Part shown: positions 11,670 through 23,696 of the stretch, piece after piece
Layout of the letters: every line of letters begins with the position of its first letter
Numbering within the stretch: position 1 is the first letter of the stretch
Assembly: GCA_944472135.2 (NCBI GenBank)
Contig: CALYDD020000276.1
Location: forward strand, 104,112 to 168,111
From: Trichobilharzia regenti
Lineage: Eukaryota > Platyhelminthes > Trematoda > Strigeidida > Schistosomatidae
Length of the DNA stretch: 64,000 bases
Direction: 5' to 3'
Translations under genes and position numbers: made by a program
Notes under the pieces: generated by a model
What the model saw: only the letters and a program-made list of their open reading frames with translations
Told to the model about the DNA's origin: nothing
Databases searched by the model: none

Positions 11670-11930
11670 ATGGTCACTTTGCATTCTGCAAGAGTCATTC
11701 TAGCAAGTGGCGATTGTAATGCAAGAGAGAGGATGCCCTTAACTGGAAGGCGCAGGTCGCCATTGATGTATGAGATTGTGCTGTGGGTATGCTCGTTGTG
11801 TGTTGGCTTTTCTGTTTGTTTTCCATTTCAGCTCTGTCCGTGTGACCCAGGTTCTCGCAATGGCATCCAAGTCAACGTGTATTGGTCGTGATGGAAAAAA
11901 GGGATGGATCCGTATTTTGCCGGAGAGTGT
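11670..11930 (+). other. Conserved 3' tail of the element with acceptor-like tract
   Basis: A 73-codon open frame (11670-11891) is matched by a similar frame in the sister element (28637-28413, minus). Inside it, a pyrimidine-rich run ending TTTCCATTTCAG (about 11802-11830) looks like a 3' splice acceptor. A different frame then opens at ATGGCATCC and runs through the polypurine stretch into the LTR. Coding potential is unproven. Confidence 0.35.
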
Positions 11931-12285
11931 CAAATTAGTTGAAGATTGAACGATCAATTCGTGATTGTTTGCTCAAAACCAACTTCCCCAATTTTCGCGG
12001 AGGCATCAATACGACAGTCATTGTCTCATCGGTCGCTGTTCAGAAAGAAGCCGGTAGAAAACCGTCAGAAGTAATATTGTGATTTATTATTGTAATATTT
12101 GTGCAGAGATCTCAGTTATAACAATATTCATATGTTGGTGTTACAATAAAGAATCCTCGAGTCAACAATTGGTGTTTGGATTTTTCGTCCGTTATTACTA
12201 AGCGTTTCTGAGAAAATTCAAGGGACAGCGTGAGCCCGAGCGTAGCAAGAGCTGGGCATTAACGGTTTACGAGACGTGGCTGACA
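11928..12285 (+). repeat. Array LTR 2
   Basis: This LTR is shared by units 1 and 2. It begins TGTCAAATTAG like LTRs 3-5, while its middle and 3' part match LTR 1. That is what crossing-over between a 5' and a 3' LTR would leave. Confidence 0.9.
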
Positions 12286-12430
12286 GTTTCTGACGGTAGA
12301 AACAGATTCTGGCGGATTCAGATAGCTGGTAACAGCTTAGATAGTCACCGTTCATTTTTCCTGGTGCCGGTCAAGTCCTCTTTGAACAAGCAATATCTGA
12401 AACGTTTTTGGAATTGGGTCAAGTTCAACA

Positions 12431-14586
12431 ATGCCTGGGTCAAAGAAGGGACAGAGCGTCTTGGATGCAAACAGGAAAGTAAGTCATGGTGACTTGTCTG
12501 TTACTCGTAACGATGTGTCTGATGTTAAGCATGACATGGTTGATATTACTGTTTCGCCGTTCAGGGATAATAGGAACATCAAACTCCCTAAATTTGAACT
12601 ACGGTGTTTCGATGGAAACCCAGCTGATTATTTACAATTTGTAAAGTAGTTTGAGATCATGCTGAGTAGTTTTCTATTAAGTGATGAATTGAAGTTAATG
12701 TATTTGATGGGGTATTGCACTGGAGTTGCTGCAAGAGCTATACAGTGCTGTGAGCTCATGCCCCCTAATGAAGGATACGCTGAGGCTATGAGCATACTAT
12801 GTCAAAGGTTTGGAAGAACTTCGATGATTGTAGGGAAATTATTCGAGGCTGTTAAGGGTAATGGTGGTCAATTACAGGATAACTCCCAGGCACTCACTGA
12901 GTTTTTCGATAATTTGCTGAATTATTTTTTATTTATTTGTTTTTTTGATTTACGGCTTGATTCCACACTGTATTTTTGGTACAAGTATGGAATTGCCAGC
13001 ATGGATATCGGTAGCCCAAATTTTGCAGGCCGACCATAGATATCAGATGTGCGTCGGTGCGGGCTCGAACCCCGGACCATGTGCATGGTCGGCGAGAGTC
13101 CTAACCACTGTGCCACCGACAATTACAAGAATGCATTGATTTCGATGAATTGCATGAGTGACCTCAACTCGAGTTTTATGCTAGAAGTAATACCAAGACG
13201 CCTGCCTACTCGACTGCAAAGGAAGTGGGTGAAGATAAGCTCCCGTATGGAGGATGAGGGTATCGAGCCAAAGTTTGATGATATCTGAAACTAGTAAAAG
13301 AAAGCATCAGTCTATCTAGGAGCAAGTTCGCCAGTATATTGAGTCTCACCCCTAGAATAGAGCAGTCTGAGAGCGAAATGCAATCATTGATGACGATAGG
13401 GCCTCAGAGAGGTGGATATCGAGAAGGCTCTAGGGTGTCTAGTAATGCATATAGACCTAGTGAGTGTAACAGGTTTCGTAGTACATCCTCAACAGATAAG
13501 TTACAAGATGCAAGACAAGCACGCTTGTGTTTTACACGTTTGCAAGAGGTGGATACAGAAGTGAACTGTGAACCAGTAAGCAAGTTCAGTGATAAGCTAA
13601 ATGTAAACTCCAGGTCTGACTCCGAATTGTGTGACGATAACGGTGCGGTGAAGAAGTCTGTAGTTGCAACTGGTAAGCCATTGTTGAATAGAGTGTCACA
13701 GAATAGAGTTGCTGCTTCAGAGTGCAGTTCTGACCCTACAAGTTTACAAGGTATTACTAGTCAGAGTGAAGGTATAAAACCTTTAAGGATTTGTGAGGAT
13801 GAACCAAAATTGTCTACTTCTGTTATTAAAGAGTTTGAAAATGATGAAGTTGACGGTAAAGTGAATATTCGTGATAATGATCATGATAATTCACAGTTGT
13901 CTTTGGTTGATCATGATGAGATGAGGGATATGCCTACTACTGCTAAGTTGAAGAAAGGTTGTGTACAACTACAACGTGAAGTAGAATTGAATGCAGATTC
14001 AGTTGCAGATGTTATGGATACTTGTGAGGCCGTCAGCGTAATTGATCAGTGTGTGGCCCACCTATCATCAGATGCTAGTGCTAAACCGAAGCTAATAGTA
14101 AGAGACAGCAGTGGTGGTAATCTTGCAGGTAGACAAATTTCTGAAAGTCGAGCAACAACAGCTTTTGATCCACCGCTGAGTTCATCAACTGATATCAATC
14201 AGTCGTCGTTGGTGCTGTCATCCACAATGAAACAGACGCCCATCAACTCAAGTATCTTGTGCAATGACTATGCTAGTATCAGTTCGTTTGAAAGGACGAA
14301 TATCAATGGTCAGTTTAGTTAGGATAAGCCAAGTGTAAACAAAAGAGTAATTGTTAAACTGACTTGCACGAATAAAGGCATTTCTAGTTTCAAGTTACTA
14401 TTTGAATGTTATTATCTTTGGTGTAAATTACTCTGTGCCTACGCTTGGTTGACTAGATACTTCGTGTGTTTGTTCGTCATCTATATTCTACGATACAATG
14501 ACATGGGCGTGTTGCCGTTCAGATTTGAGGATAAAGACGATAGAAGGAAATCAGTAAATGAACTCTGCGACGATTTTCCAACCTAA
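12431..14586 (+). pseudogene. BEL/Pao-type Gag pseudogene, array unit 2
   Basis: The structure and lesions are the same as in unit 1. A visible difference is AAGATG near 13505, where unit 1 has AGGATG; units 3 and 4 share the unit 2 base. Confidence 0.85.
12925..13120 (-). mobile_element. SINE1 insertion in Gag, unit 2
   Basis: The copy, insertion base and AATTA duplication are identical to unit 1, so it is shared by descent and not a second insertion. Confidence 0.9.
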
Positions 14587-15042
14587 AGCGTCAACCTGAA
14601 AAGGGTTGTAGGCGTACTGCTGTAAGTCCTACAATTCTTCAAAGGGTAGCGCATCAATGAGCAGTCCAATGTGCTTGGTGTGTGATTTTGTACATATGTT
14701 GATATTGTATATACTGAATTGATATCATCTGTCATCTAGCTGTTGGTAATTCTGTTTGTGTCCGGACGACTTCCACTTGGATCATCAACCTGAGAAGGAA
14801 TGTAGGCGTACTGCTGTAAGTCCCACAGTTCTTCAAGGGTAGTTTGTCGTGCCAGAATCCACAACATTTGATGTAGTGATTGTACATATGTTTGTGTTAA
14901 ATAATTGTGTGAGTTCCAATTATTGTAATTGTTGGTTAATCTTGTTTGTGTCCGGACATTCCACAACTTACAATCGTCAACCTGTGAAGGTTTGTAGGCG
15001 TACTGGTGTAACTCCTGCGATTCTTCAAAGGAATTCCATCAA
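14587..15042 (+). repeat. About 193-bp minisatellite, three copies, unit 2
   Basis: It has the same three-copy arrangement as unit 1, displaced by 3,802 bp. Confidence 0.8.
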
Positions 15043-15729
15043 GACATGATCTGCGAGTTTGTGTGTACTGTTTGTATATATGTGTGGTGTGTCATATCAA
15101 TTGGTGTTTTTTGGATTCATTGTGCTTACTCGTTGTTTTCGTACCTTGTTTTTATTACATAATTTTGTTAAAATTTTCGTCGTGCTCACTCCTGAAGTTG
15201 TTTCGAGTCTTCTACATCTGTGAATGAATCGATTGATGTTAGAGACAGCAGATGGGTCGTATACGCCGGGGAGGCTATTGCTGAGAATGAAATGCACACG
15301 GAGATAATTGTTAGCTGTGGTCCCACACACTGGGGAGAAAGAGTGTAAACGACTGAGGCTCGCATGCGTCACCGCTACTAGAACTGAGGCAGAATGAGTG
15401 ACAAGCGATTGCAGTGGTAGTTGGTAGTGAGTAGATAAGAGGATGTGCGTGGAGTATCATGAGGTGCTGCCATGGTCACTTTGCATTCTGCAAGAGTCAT
15501 TCTAGCAAGTGGCGATTGTAATGCAAGAGAGAGGATGCCCTTAACTGGAAGGCGCAGGTCGCCATTGATGTATGAGATTGTGCTGTGGGTATGCTCGTTG
15601 TGTGTTGGCTTTTCTGTTTGTTTTCCATTTCAGCTCTGTCCGTGTGACCCAGGTTCTCGCAATGGCATCCAAGTCAACGTGTATTGGTCGTGATGGAAAA
15701 AAGGGATGGATCCGTATTTTGCCGGAGAG

Positions 15730-16087
15730 TGTCAAATTAGTTGAAGATTGAACGATCAATTCGTGATTGTTTGCTCAAAACCAACTTCCCCAATTTTCGC
15801 GGAGGCATCAATACGACAGTCATTGTCTCATCGGTCGCTGTTCAGAAAGAAGCCGGTAGAAAACCGTCAGAAGTAATATTGTGATTTATTATTGTAATAT
15901 TTGTGCAGAGATCTCAGTTATAACAATATTCATATGTTGGTGTTACAATAAAGAATCCTCGAGTCAACAATTGGTGTTTGGATTTTTCGTCCGTTATTAC
16001 TAAGCGTTTCTGAGAAAATTCAAGGGACAGCGTGAGCCCGAGCGTAGCAAGAGCTGGGCATTAACGGTTTACGAGACGTGGCTGACA
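15730..16087 (+). repeat. Array LTR 3
   Basis: It begins TGTCAAATTAG. The middle and 3' part are of the LTR 1 type. Confidence 0.9.
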
Positions 16088-16232
16088 GTTTCTGACGGTA
16101 GAAACAGATTCTGGCGGATTCAGATAGCTGGTAACAGCTTAGATAGTCACCGTTCATTTTTCCTGGTGCCGGTCAAGTCCTCTTTGAACAAGCAATATCT
16201 GAAACGTTTTTGGAATTGGGTCAAGTTCAACA

Positions 16233-18388
16233 ATGCCTGGGTCAAAGAAGGGACAGAGCGTCTTGGATGCAAACAGGAAAGTAAGTCATGGTGACTTGTC
16301 TGTTACTCGTAACGATGTGTCTGATGTTAAGCATGACATGGTTGATATTACTGTTTCGCCGTTCAGGGATAATAGGAACATCAAACTCCCTAAATTTGAA
16401 CTACGGTGTTTCGATGGAAACCCAGCTGATTATTTACAATTTGTAAAGTAGTTTGAGATCATGCTGAGTAGTTTTCTATTAAGTGATGAATTGAAGTTAA
16501 TGTATTTGATGGGGTATTGCACTGGAGTTGCTGCAAGAGCTATACAGTGCTGTGAGCTCATGCCCCCTAATGAAGGATACGCTGAGGCTATGAGCATACT
16601 ATGTCAAAGGTTTGGAAGAACTTCGATGATTGTAGGGAAATTATTCGAGGCTGTTAAGGGTAATGGTGGTCAATTACAGGATAACTCCCAGGCACTCACT
16701 GAGTTTTTCGATAATTTGCTGAATTATTTTTTATTTATTTGTTTTTTTGATTTACGGCTTGATTCCACACTGTATTTTTGGTACAAGTATGGAATTGCCA
16801 GCATGGATATCGGTAGCCCAAATTTTGCAGGCCGACCATAGATATCAGATGTGCGTCGGTGCGGGCTCGAACCCCGGACCATGTGCATGGTCGGCGAGAG
16901 TCCTAACCACTGTGCCACCGACAATTACAAGAATGCATTGATTTCGATGAATTGCATGAGTGACCTCAACTCGAGTTTTATGCTAGAAGTAATACCAAGA
17001 CGCCTGCCTACTCGACTGCAAAGGAAGTGGGTGAAGATAAGCTCCCGTATGGAGGATGAGGGTATCGAGCCAAAGTTTGATGATATCTGAAACTAGTAAA
17101 AGAAAGCATCAGTCTATCTAGGAGCAAGTTCGCCAGTATATTGAGTCTCACCCCTAGAATAGAGCAGTCTGAGAGCGAAATGCAATCATTGATGACGATA
17201 GGGCCTCAGAGAGGTGGATATCGAGAAGGCTCTAGGGTGTCTAGTAATGCATATAGACCTAGTGAGTGTAACAGGTTTCGTAGTACATCCTCAACAGATA
17301 AGTTACAAGATGCAAGACAAGCACGCTTGTGTTTTACACGTTTGCAAGAGGTGGATACAGAAGTGAACTGTGAACCAGTAAGCAAGTTCAGTGATAAGCT
17401 AAATGTAAACTCCAGGTCTGACTCCGAATTGTGTGACGATAACGGTGCGGTGAAGAAGTCTGTAGTTGCAACTGGTAAGCCATTGTTGAATAGAGTGTCA
17501 CAGAATAGAGTTGCTGCTTCAGAGTGCAGTTCTGACCCTACAAGTTTACAAGGTATTACTAGTCAGAGTGAAGGTATAAAACCTTTAAGGATTTGTGAGG
17601 ATGAACCAAAATTGTCTACTTCTGTTATTAAAGAGTTTGAAAATGATGAAGTTGACGGTAAAGTGAATATTCGTGATAATGATCATGATAATTCACAGTT
17701 GTCTTTGGTTGATCATGATGAGATGAGGGATATGCCTACTACTGCTAAGTTGAAGAAAGGTTGTGTACAACTACAACGTGAAGTAGAATTGAATGCAGAT
17801 TCAGTTGCAGATGTTATGGATACTTGTGAGGCCGTCAGCGTAATTGATCAGTGTGTGGCCCACCTATCATCAGATGCTAGTGCTAAACCGAAGCTAATAG
17901 TAAGAGACAGCAGTGGTGGTAATCTTGCAGGTAGACAAATTTCTGAAAGTCGAGCAACAACAGCTTTTGATCCACCGCTGAGTTCATCAACTGATATCAA
18001 TCAGTCGTCGTTGGTGCTGTCATCCACAATGAAACAGACGCCCATCAACTCAAGTATCTTGTGCAATGACTATGCTAGTATCAGTTCGTTTGAAAGGACG
18101 AATATCAATGGTCAGTTTAGTTAGGATAAGCCAAGTGTAAACAAAAGAGTAATTGTTAAACTGACTTGCACGAATAAAGGCATTTCTAGTTTCAAGTTAC
18201 TATTTGAATGTTATTATCTTTGGTGTAAATTACTCTGTGCCTACGCTTGGTTGACTAGATACTTCGTGTGTTTGTTCGTCATCTATATTCTACGATACAA
18301 TGACATGGGCGTGTTGCCGTTCAGATTTGAGGATAAAGACGATAGAAGGAAATCAGTAAATGAACTCTGCGACGATTTTCCAACCTAA
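16233..18388 (+). pseudogene. BEL/Pao-type Gag pseudogene, array unit 3
   Basis: It has the same lesions as units 1 and 2. The 3' internal region carries T at 18993 (C in units 1 and 2, T in unit 4) and a private CACACCGGGG near 19131. Confidence 0.85.
16727..16922 (-). mobile_element. SINE1 insertion in Gag, unit 3
   Basis: The insertion point and orientation are identical to the other units. Confidence 0.9.
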
Positions 18389-18844
18389 AGCGTCAACCTG
18401 AAAAGGGTTGTAGGCGTACTGCTGTAAGTCCTACAATTCTTCAAAGGGTAGCGCATCAATGAGCAGTCCAATGTGCTTGGTGTGTGATTTTGTACATATG
18501 TTGATATTGTATATACTGAATTGATATCATCTGTCATCTAGCTGTTGGTAATTCTGTTTGTGTCCGGACGACTTCCACTTGGATCATCAACCTGAGAAGG
18601 AATGTAGGCGTACTGCTGTAAGTCCCACAGTTCTTCAAGGGTAGTTTGTCGTGCCAGAATCCACAACATTTGATGTAGTGATTGTACATATGTTTGTGTT
18701 AAATAATTGTGTGAGTTCCAATTATTGTAATTGTTGGTTAATCTTGTTTGTGTCCGGACATTCCACAACTTACAATCGTCAACCTGTGAAGGTTTGTAGG
18801 CGTACTGGTGTAACTCCTGCGATTCTTCAAAGGAATTCCATCAA
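18389..18844 (+). repeat. About 193-bp minisatellite, three copies, unit 3
   Basis: It has the same three-copy arrangement as unit 1. Confidence 0.8.
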
Positions 18845-19531
18845 GACATGATCTGCGAGTTTGTGTGTACTGTTTGTATATATGTGTGGTGTGTCATATC
18901 AATTGGTGTTTTTTGGATTCATTGTGCTTACTCGTTGTTTTCGTACCTTGTTTTTATTACATAATTTTGTTAAAATTTTCGTCGTGCTCACTTCTGAAGT
19001 TGTTTCGAGTCTTCTACATCTGTGAATGAATCGATTGATGTTAGAGACAGCAGATGGGTCGTATACGCCGGGGAGGCTATTGCTGAGAATGAAATGCACA
19101 CGGAGATAATTGTTAGCTGTGGTCCCACACACCGGGGAGAAAGAGTGTAAACGACTGAGGCTCGCATGCGTCACCGCTACTAGAACTGAGGCAGAATGAG
19201 TGACAAGCGATTGCAGTGGTAGTTGGTAGTGAGTAGATAAGAGGATGTGCGTGGAGTATCATGAGGTGCTGCCATGGTCACTTTGCATTCTGCAAGAGTC
19301 ATTCTAGCAAGTGGCGATTGTAATGCAAGAGAGAGGATGCCCTTAACTGGAAGGCGCAGGTCGCCATTGATGTATGAGATTGTGCTGTGGGTATGCTCGT
19401 TGTGTGTTGGCTTTTCTGTTTGTTTTCCATTTCAGCTCTGTCCGTGTGACCCAGGTTCTCGCAATGGCATCCAAGTCAACGTGTATTGGTCGTGATGGAA
19501 AAAAGGGATGGATCCGTATTTTGCCGGAGAG

Positions 19532-19889
19532 TGTCAAATTAGTTGAAGATTGAACGATCAATTCGTGATTGTTTGCTCAAAACCAACTTCCCCAATTTTC
19601 GCGGAGGCATCAATACGACAGTCATTGTCTCATCGGTCGCTGTTCAGAAAGAAGCCGGTAGAAAACCGTCAGAAGTAATATTGTGATTTATTATTGTAAT
19701 ATTTGTGCAGAGATCTCAGTTATAACAATATTCATATGTTGGTGTTACAATAAAGAATCCTCGAGTCAACAATTGGTGTTTGGATTTTTCGTCCGTTATT
19801 ACTAAGCGTTTCTGAGAAACTTCAAGGGACAGCGTGAGCCCGAGCGTAGCAAGAGCTGGGCATTAACGGTTTACGAGACGTGGCTGACA
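19532..19889 (+). repeat. Array LTR 4
   Basis: It carries GAGAAACTTC (C at 19820), shared with LTR 5 only. Its middle still matches LTRs 1-3. Confidence 0.9.
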
Positions 19890-20034
19890 GTTTCTGACGG
19901 TAGAAACAGATTCTGGCGGATTCAGATAGCTGGTAACAGCTTAGATAGTCACCGTTCATTTTTCCTGGTGCCGGTCAAGTCCTCTTTGAACAAGCAATAT
20001 CTGAAACGTTTTTGGAATTGGGTCAAGTTCAACA

Positions 20035-22190
20035 ATGCCTGGGTCAAAGAAGGGACAGAGCGTCTTGGATGCAAACAGGAAAGTAAGTCATGGTGACTTG
20101 TCTGTTACTCGTAACGATGTGTCTGATGTTAAGCATGACATGGTTGATATTACTGTTTCGCCGTTCAGGGATAATAGGAACATCAAACTCCCTAAATTTG
20201 AACTACGGTGTTTCGATGGAAACCCAGCTGATTATTTACAATTTGTAAAGTAGTTTGAGATCATGCTGAGTAGTTTTCTATTAAGTGATGAATTGAAGTT
20301 AATGTATTTGATGGGGTATTGCACTGGAGTTGCTGCAAGAGCTATACAGTGCTGTGAGCTCATGCCCCCTAATGAAGGATACGCTGAGGCTATGAGCATA
20401 CTATGTCAAAGGTTTGGAAGAACTTCGATGATTGTAGGGAAATTATTCGAGGCTGTTAAGGGTAATGGTGGTCAATTACAGGATAACTCCCAGGCACTCA
20501 CTGAGTTTTTCGATAATTTGCTGAATTATTTTTTATTTATTTGTTTTTTTGATTTACGGCTTGATTCCACACTGTATTTTTGGTACAAGTATGGAATTGC
20601 CAGCATGGATATCGGTAGCCCAAATTTTGCAGGCCGACCATAGATATCAGATGTGCGTCGGTGCGGGCTCGAACCCCGGACCATGTGCATGGTCGGCGAG
20701 AGTCCTAACCACTGTGCCACCGACAATTACAAGAATGCATTGATTTCGATGAATTGCATGAGTGACCTCAACTCGAGTTTTATGCTAGAAGTAATACCAA
20801 GACGCCTGCCTACTCGACTGCAAAGGAAGTGGGTGAAGATAAGCTCCCGTATGGAGGATGAGGGTATCGAGCCAAAGTTTGATGATATCTGAAACTAGTA
20901 AAAGAAAGCATCAGTCTATCTAGGAGCAAGTTCGCCAGTATATTGAGTCTCACCCCTAGAATAGAGCAGTCTGAGAGCGAAATGCAATCATTGATGACGA
21001 TAGGGCCTCAGAGAGGTGGATATCGAGAAGGCTCTAGGGTGTCTAGTAATGCATATAGACCTAGTGAGTGTAACAGGTTTCGTAGTACATCCTCAACAGA
21101 TAAGTTACAAGATGCAAGACAAGCACGCTTGTGTTTTACACGTTTGCAAGAGGTGGATACAGAAGTGAACTGTGAACCAGTAAGCAAGTTCAGTGATAAG
21201 CTAAATGTAAACTCCAGGTCTGACTCCGAATTGTGTGACGATAACGGTGCGGTGAAGAAGTCTGTAGTTGCAACTGGTAAGCCATTGTTGAATAGAGTGT
21301 CACAGAATAGAGTTGCTGCTTCAGAGTGCAGTTCTGACCCTACAAGTTTACAAGGTATTACTAGTCAGAGTGAAGGTATAAAACCTTTAAGGATTTGTGA
21401 GGATGAACCAAAATTGTCTACTTCTGTTATTAAAGAGTTTGAAAATGATGAAGTTGACGGTAAAGTGAATATTCGTGATAATGATCATGATAATTCACAG
21501 TTGTCTTTGGTTGATCATGATGAGATGAGGGATATGCCTACTACTGCTAAGTTGAAGAAAGGTTGTGTACAACTACAACGTGAAGTAGAATTGAATGCAG
21601 ATTCAGTTGCAGATGTTATGGATACTTGTGAGGCCGTCAGCGTAATTGATCAGTGTGTGGCCCACCTATCATCAGATGCTAGTGCTAAACCGAAGCTAAT
21701 AGTAAGAGACAGCAGTGGTGGTAATCTTGCAGGTAGACAAATTTCTGAAAGTCGAGCAACAACAGCTTTTGATCCACCGCTGAGTTCATCAACTGATATC
21801 AATCAGTCGTCGTTGGTGCTGTCATCCACAATGAAACAGACGCCCATCAACTCAAGTATCTTGTGCAATGACTATGCTAGTATCAGTTCGTTTGAAAGGA
21901 CGAATATCAATGGTCAGTTTAGTTAGGATAAGCCAAGTGTAAACAAAAGAGTAATTGTTAAACTGACTTGCACGAATAAAGGCATTTCTAGTTTCAAGTT
22001 ACTATTTGAATGTTATTATCTTTGGTGTAAATTACTCTGTGCCTACGCTTGGTTGACTAGATACTTCGTGTGTTTGTTCGTCATCTATATTCTACGATAC
22101 AATGACATGGGCGTGTTGCCGTTCAGATTTGAGGATAAAGACGATAGAAGGAAATCAGTAAATGAACTCTGCGACGATTTTCCAACCTAA
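20035..22190 (+). pseudogene. BEL/Pao-type Gag pseudogene, array unit 4
   Basis: It has the same lesions as the other units. It shares the 3'-region T with unit 3 and has private changes such as TATGCGCC near 22866 and CACCGTTACT near 22978. Confidence 0.85.
20529..20724 (-). mobile_element. SINE1 insertion in Gag, unit 4
   Basis: The insertion point and orientation are identical to the other units. Confidence 0.9.
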
Positions 22191-22646
22191 AGCGTCAACC
22201 TGAAAAGGGTTGTAGGCGTACTGCTGTAAGTCCTACAATTCTTCAAAGGGTAGCGCATCAATGAGCAGTCCAATGTGCTTGGTGTGTGATTTTGTACATA
22301 TGTTGATATTGTATATACTGAATTGATATCATCTGTCATCTAGCTGTTGGTAATTCTGTTTGTGTCCGGACGACTTCCACTTGGATCATCAACCTGAGAA
22401 GGAATGTAGGCGTACTGCTGTAAGTCCCACAGTTCTTCAAGGGTAGTTTGTCGTGCCAGAATCCACAACATTTGATGTAGTGATTGTACATATGTTTGTG
22501 TTAAATAATTGTGTGAGTTCCAATTATTGTAATTGTTGGTTAATCTTGTTTGTGTCCGGACATTCCACAACTTACAATCGTCAACCTGTGAAGGTTTGTA
22601 GGCGTACTGGTGTAACTCCTGCGATTCTTCAAAGGAATTCCATCAA
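22191..22646 (+). repeat. About 193-bp minisatellite, three copies, unit 4
   Basis: It has the same three-copy arrangement as unit 1. Confidence 0.8.
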
Positions 22647-23333
22647 GACATGATCTGCGAGTTTGTGTGTACTGTTTGTATATATGTGTGGTGTGTCATA
22701 TCAATTGGTGTTTTTTGGATTCATTGTGCTTACTCGTTGTTTTCGTACCTTGTTTTTATTACATAATTTTGTTAAAATTTTCGTCGTGCTCACTTCTGAA
22801 GTTGTTTCGAGTCTTCTACATCTGTGAATGAATCGATTGATGTTAGAGACAGCAGATGGGTCGTATGCGCCGGGGAGGCTATTGCTGAGAATGAAATGCA
22901 CACGGAGATAATTGTTAGCTGTGGTCCCACACACTGGGGAGAAAGAGTGTAAACGACTGAGGCTCGCATGCGTCACCGTTACTAGAACTGAGGCAGAATG
23001 AGTGACAAGCGATTGCAGTGGTAGTTGGTAGTGAGTAGATAAGAGGATGTGCGTGGAGTATCATGAGGTGCTGCCATGGTCACTTTGCATTCTGCAAGAG
23101 TCATTCTAGCAAGTGGCGATTGTAATGCAAGAGAGAGGATGCCCTTAACTGGAAGGCGCAGGTCGCCATTGATGTATGAGATTGTGCTGTGGGTATGCTC
23201 GTTGTGTGTTGGCTTTTCTGTTTGTTTTCCATTTCAGCTCTGTCCGTGTGACCCAGGTTCTCGCAATGGCATCCAAGTCAACGTGTATTGGTCGTGATGG
23301 AAAAAAGGGATGGATCCGTATTTTGCCGGAGAG

Positions 23334-23691
23334 TGTCAAATTAGTTGAAGATTGAACGATCAATTCGTGATTGTTTGCTCAAAACCAACTTCCCCAATTT
23401 TCGCGGAGGCATCAATACGACAGTCATTGTCTCATCGGTCGCTGTTCAGAAAGAAGCCGGTAGAAAACCGTCAGAAGTAATATTGTGATTTATTATTGTA
23501 ATATTTGTGCAGAGACCTCACTTATAACAATATTTATATGTTGGTGTTACAATAAAGAATCCTCGAGTCAACAATTGGTGTTTGGATTTTTCGTCCGTTA
23601 TTACTAAGCGTTTCTGAGAAACTTCAAGGGACAGCGTGAGCCCGAGCGTAGCAAGAGCTGGGCATTAACGGTTTACGAGACGTGGCTGACA
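23334..23691 (+). repeat. Array LTR 5 (3' outer LTR)
   Basis: It has private differences at 23516, 23521 and 23535 (GACCTCACTTAT and TATTTATATG) that no other LTR in the array carries. This marks it as the original 3' LTR. It ends TGACA, and the flank begins GCGCA. Confidence 0.9.
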
Positions 23692-23696
23692 GCGCA

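Larger units (their letters stand above)
8126..23691 (+). mobile_element. Tandem array of a BEL/Pao-type LTR element: 5 LTRs, 4 internals
   Basis: LTRs start at 8126, 11928, 15730, 19532 and 23334. The spacing is exactly 3,802 bp, and each LTR is 358 bp beginning TGTCA and ending TGACA. Four internal regions of 3,444 bp lie between them. The outer flanks are GTGCA (8121-8125) and GCGCA (23692-23696), which would be one 5-bp TSD with a single mismatch, so the whole array occupies one insertion site. Units differ by only a few substitutions. All four carry the same SINE, nonsense codons and frameshift, so they descend from one dead element by DNA-level amplification. Assembly collapse or expansion should be kept in mind. 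Confidence 0.9.

Noticed and set aside
8126..23691. Satellite DNA or CRISPR-like array
   Set aside because: The period is a complete LTR plus internal region of a retrotransposon with TG...CA ends and a probable TSD, so it is not a satellite or a CRISPR.
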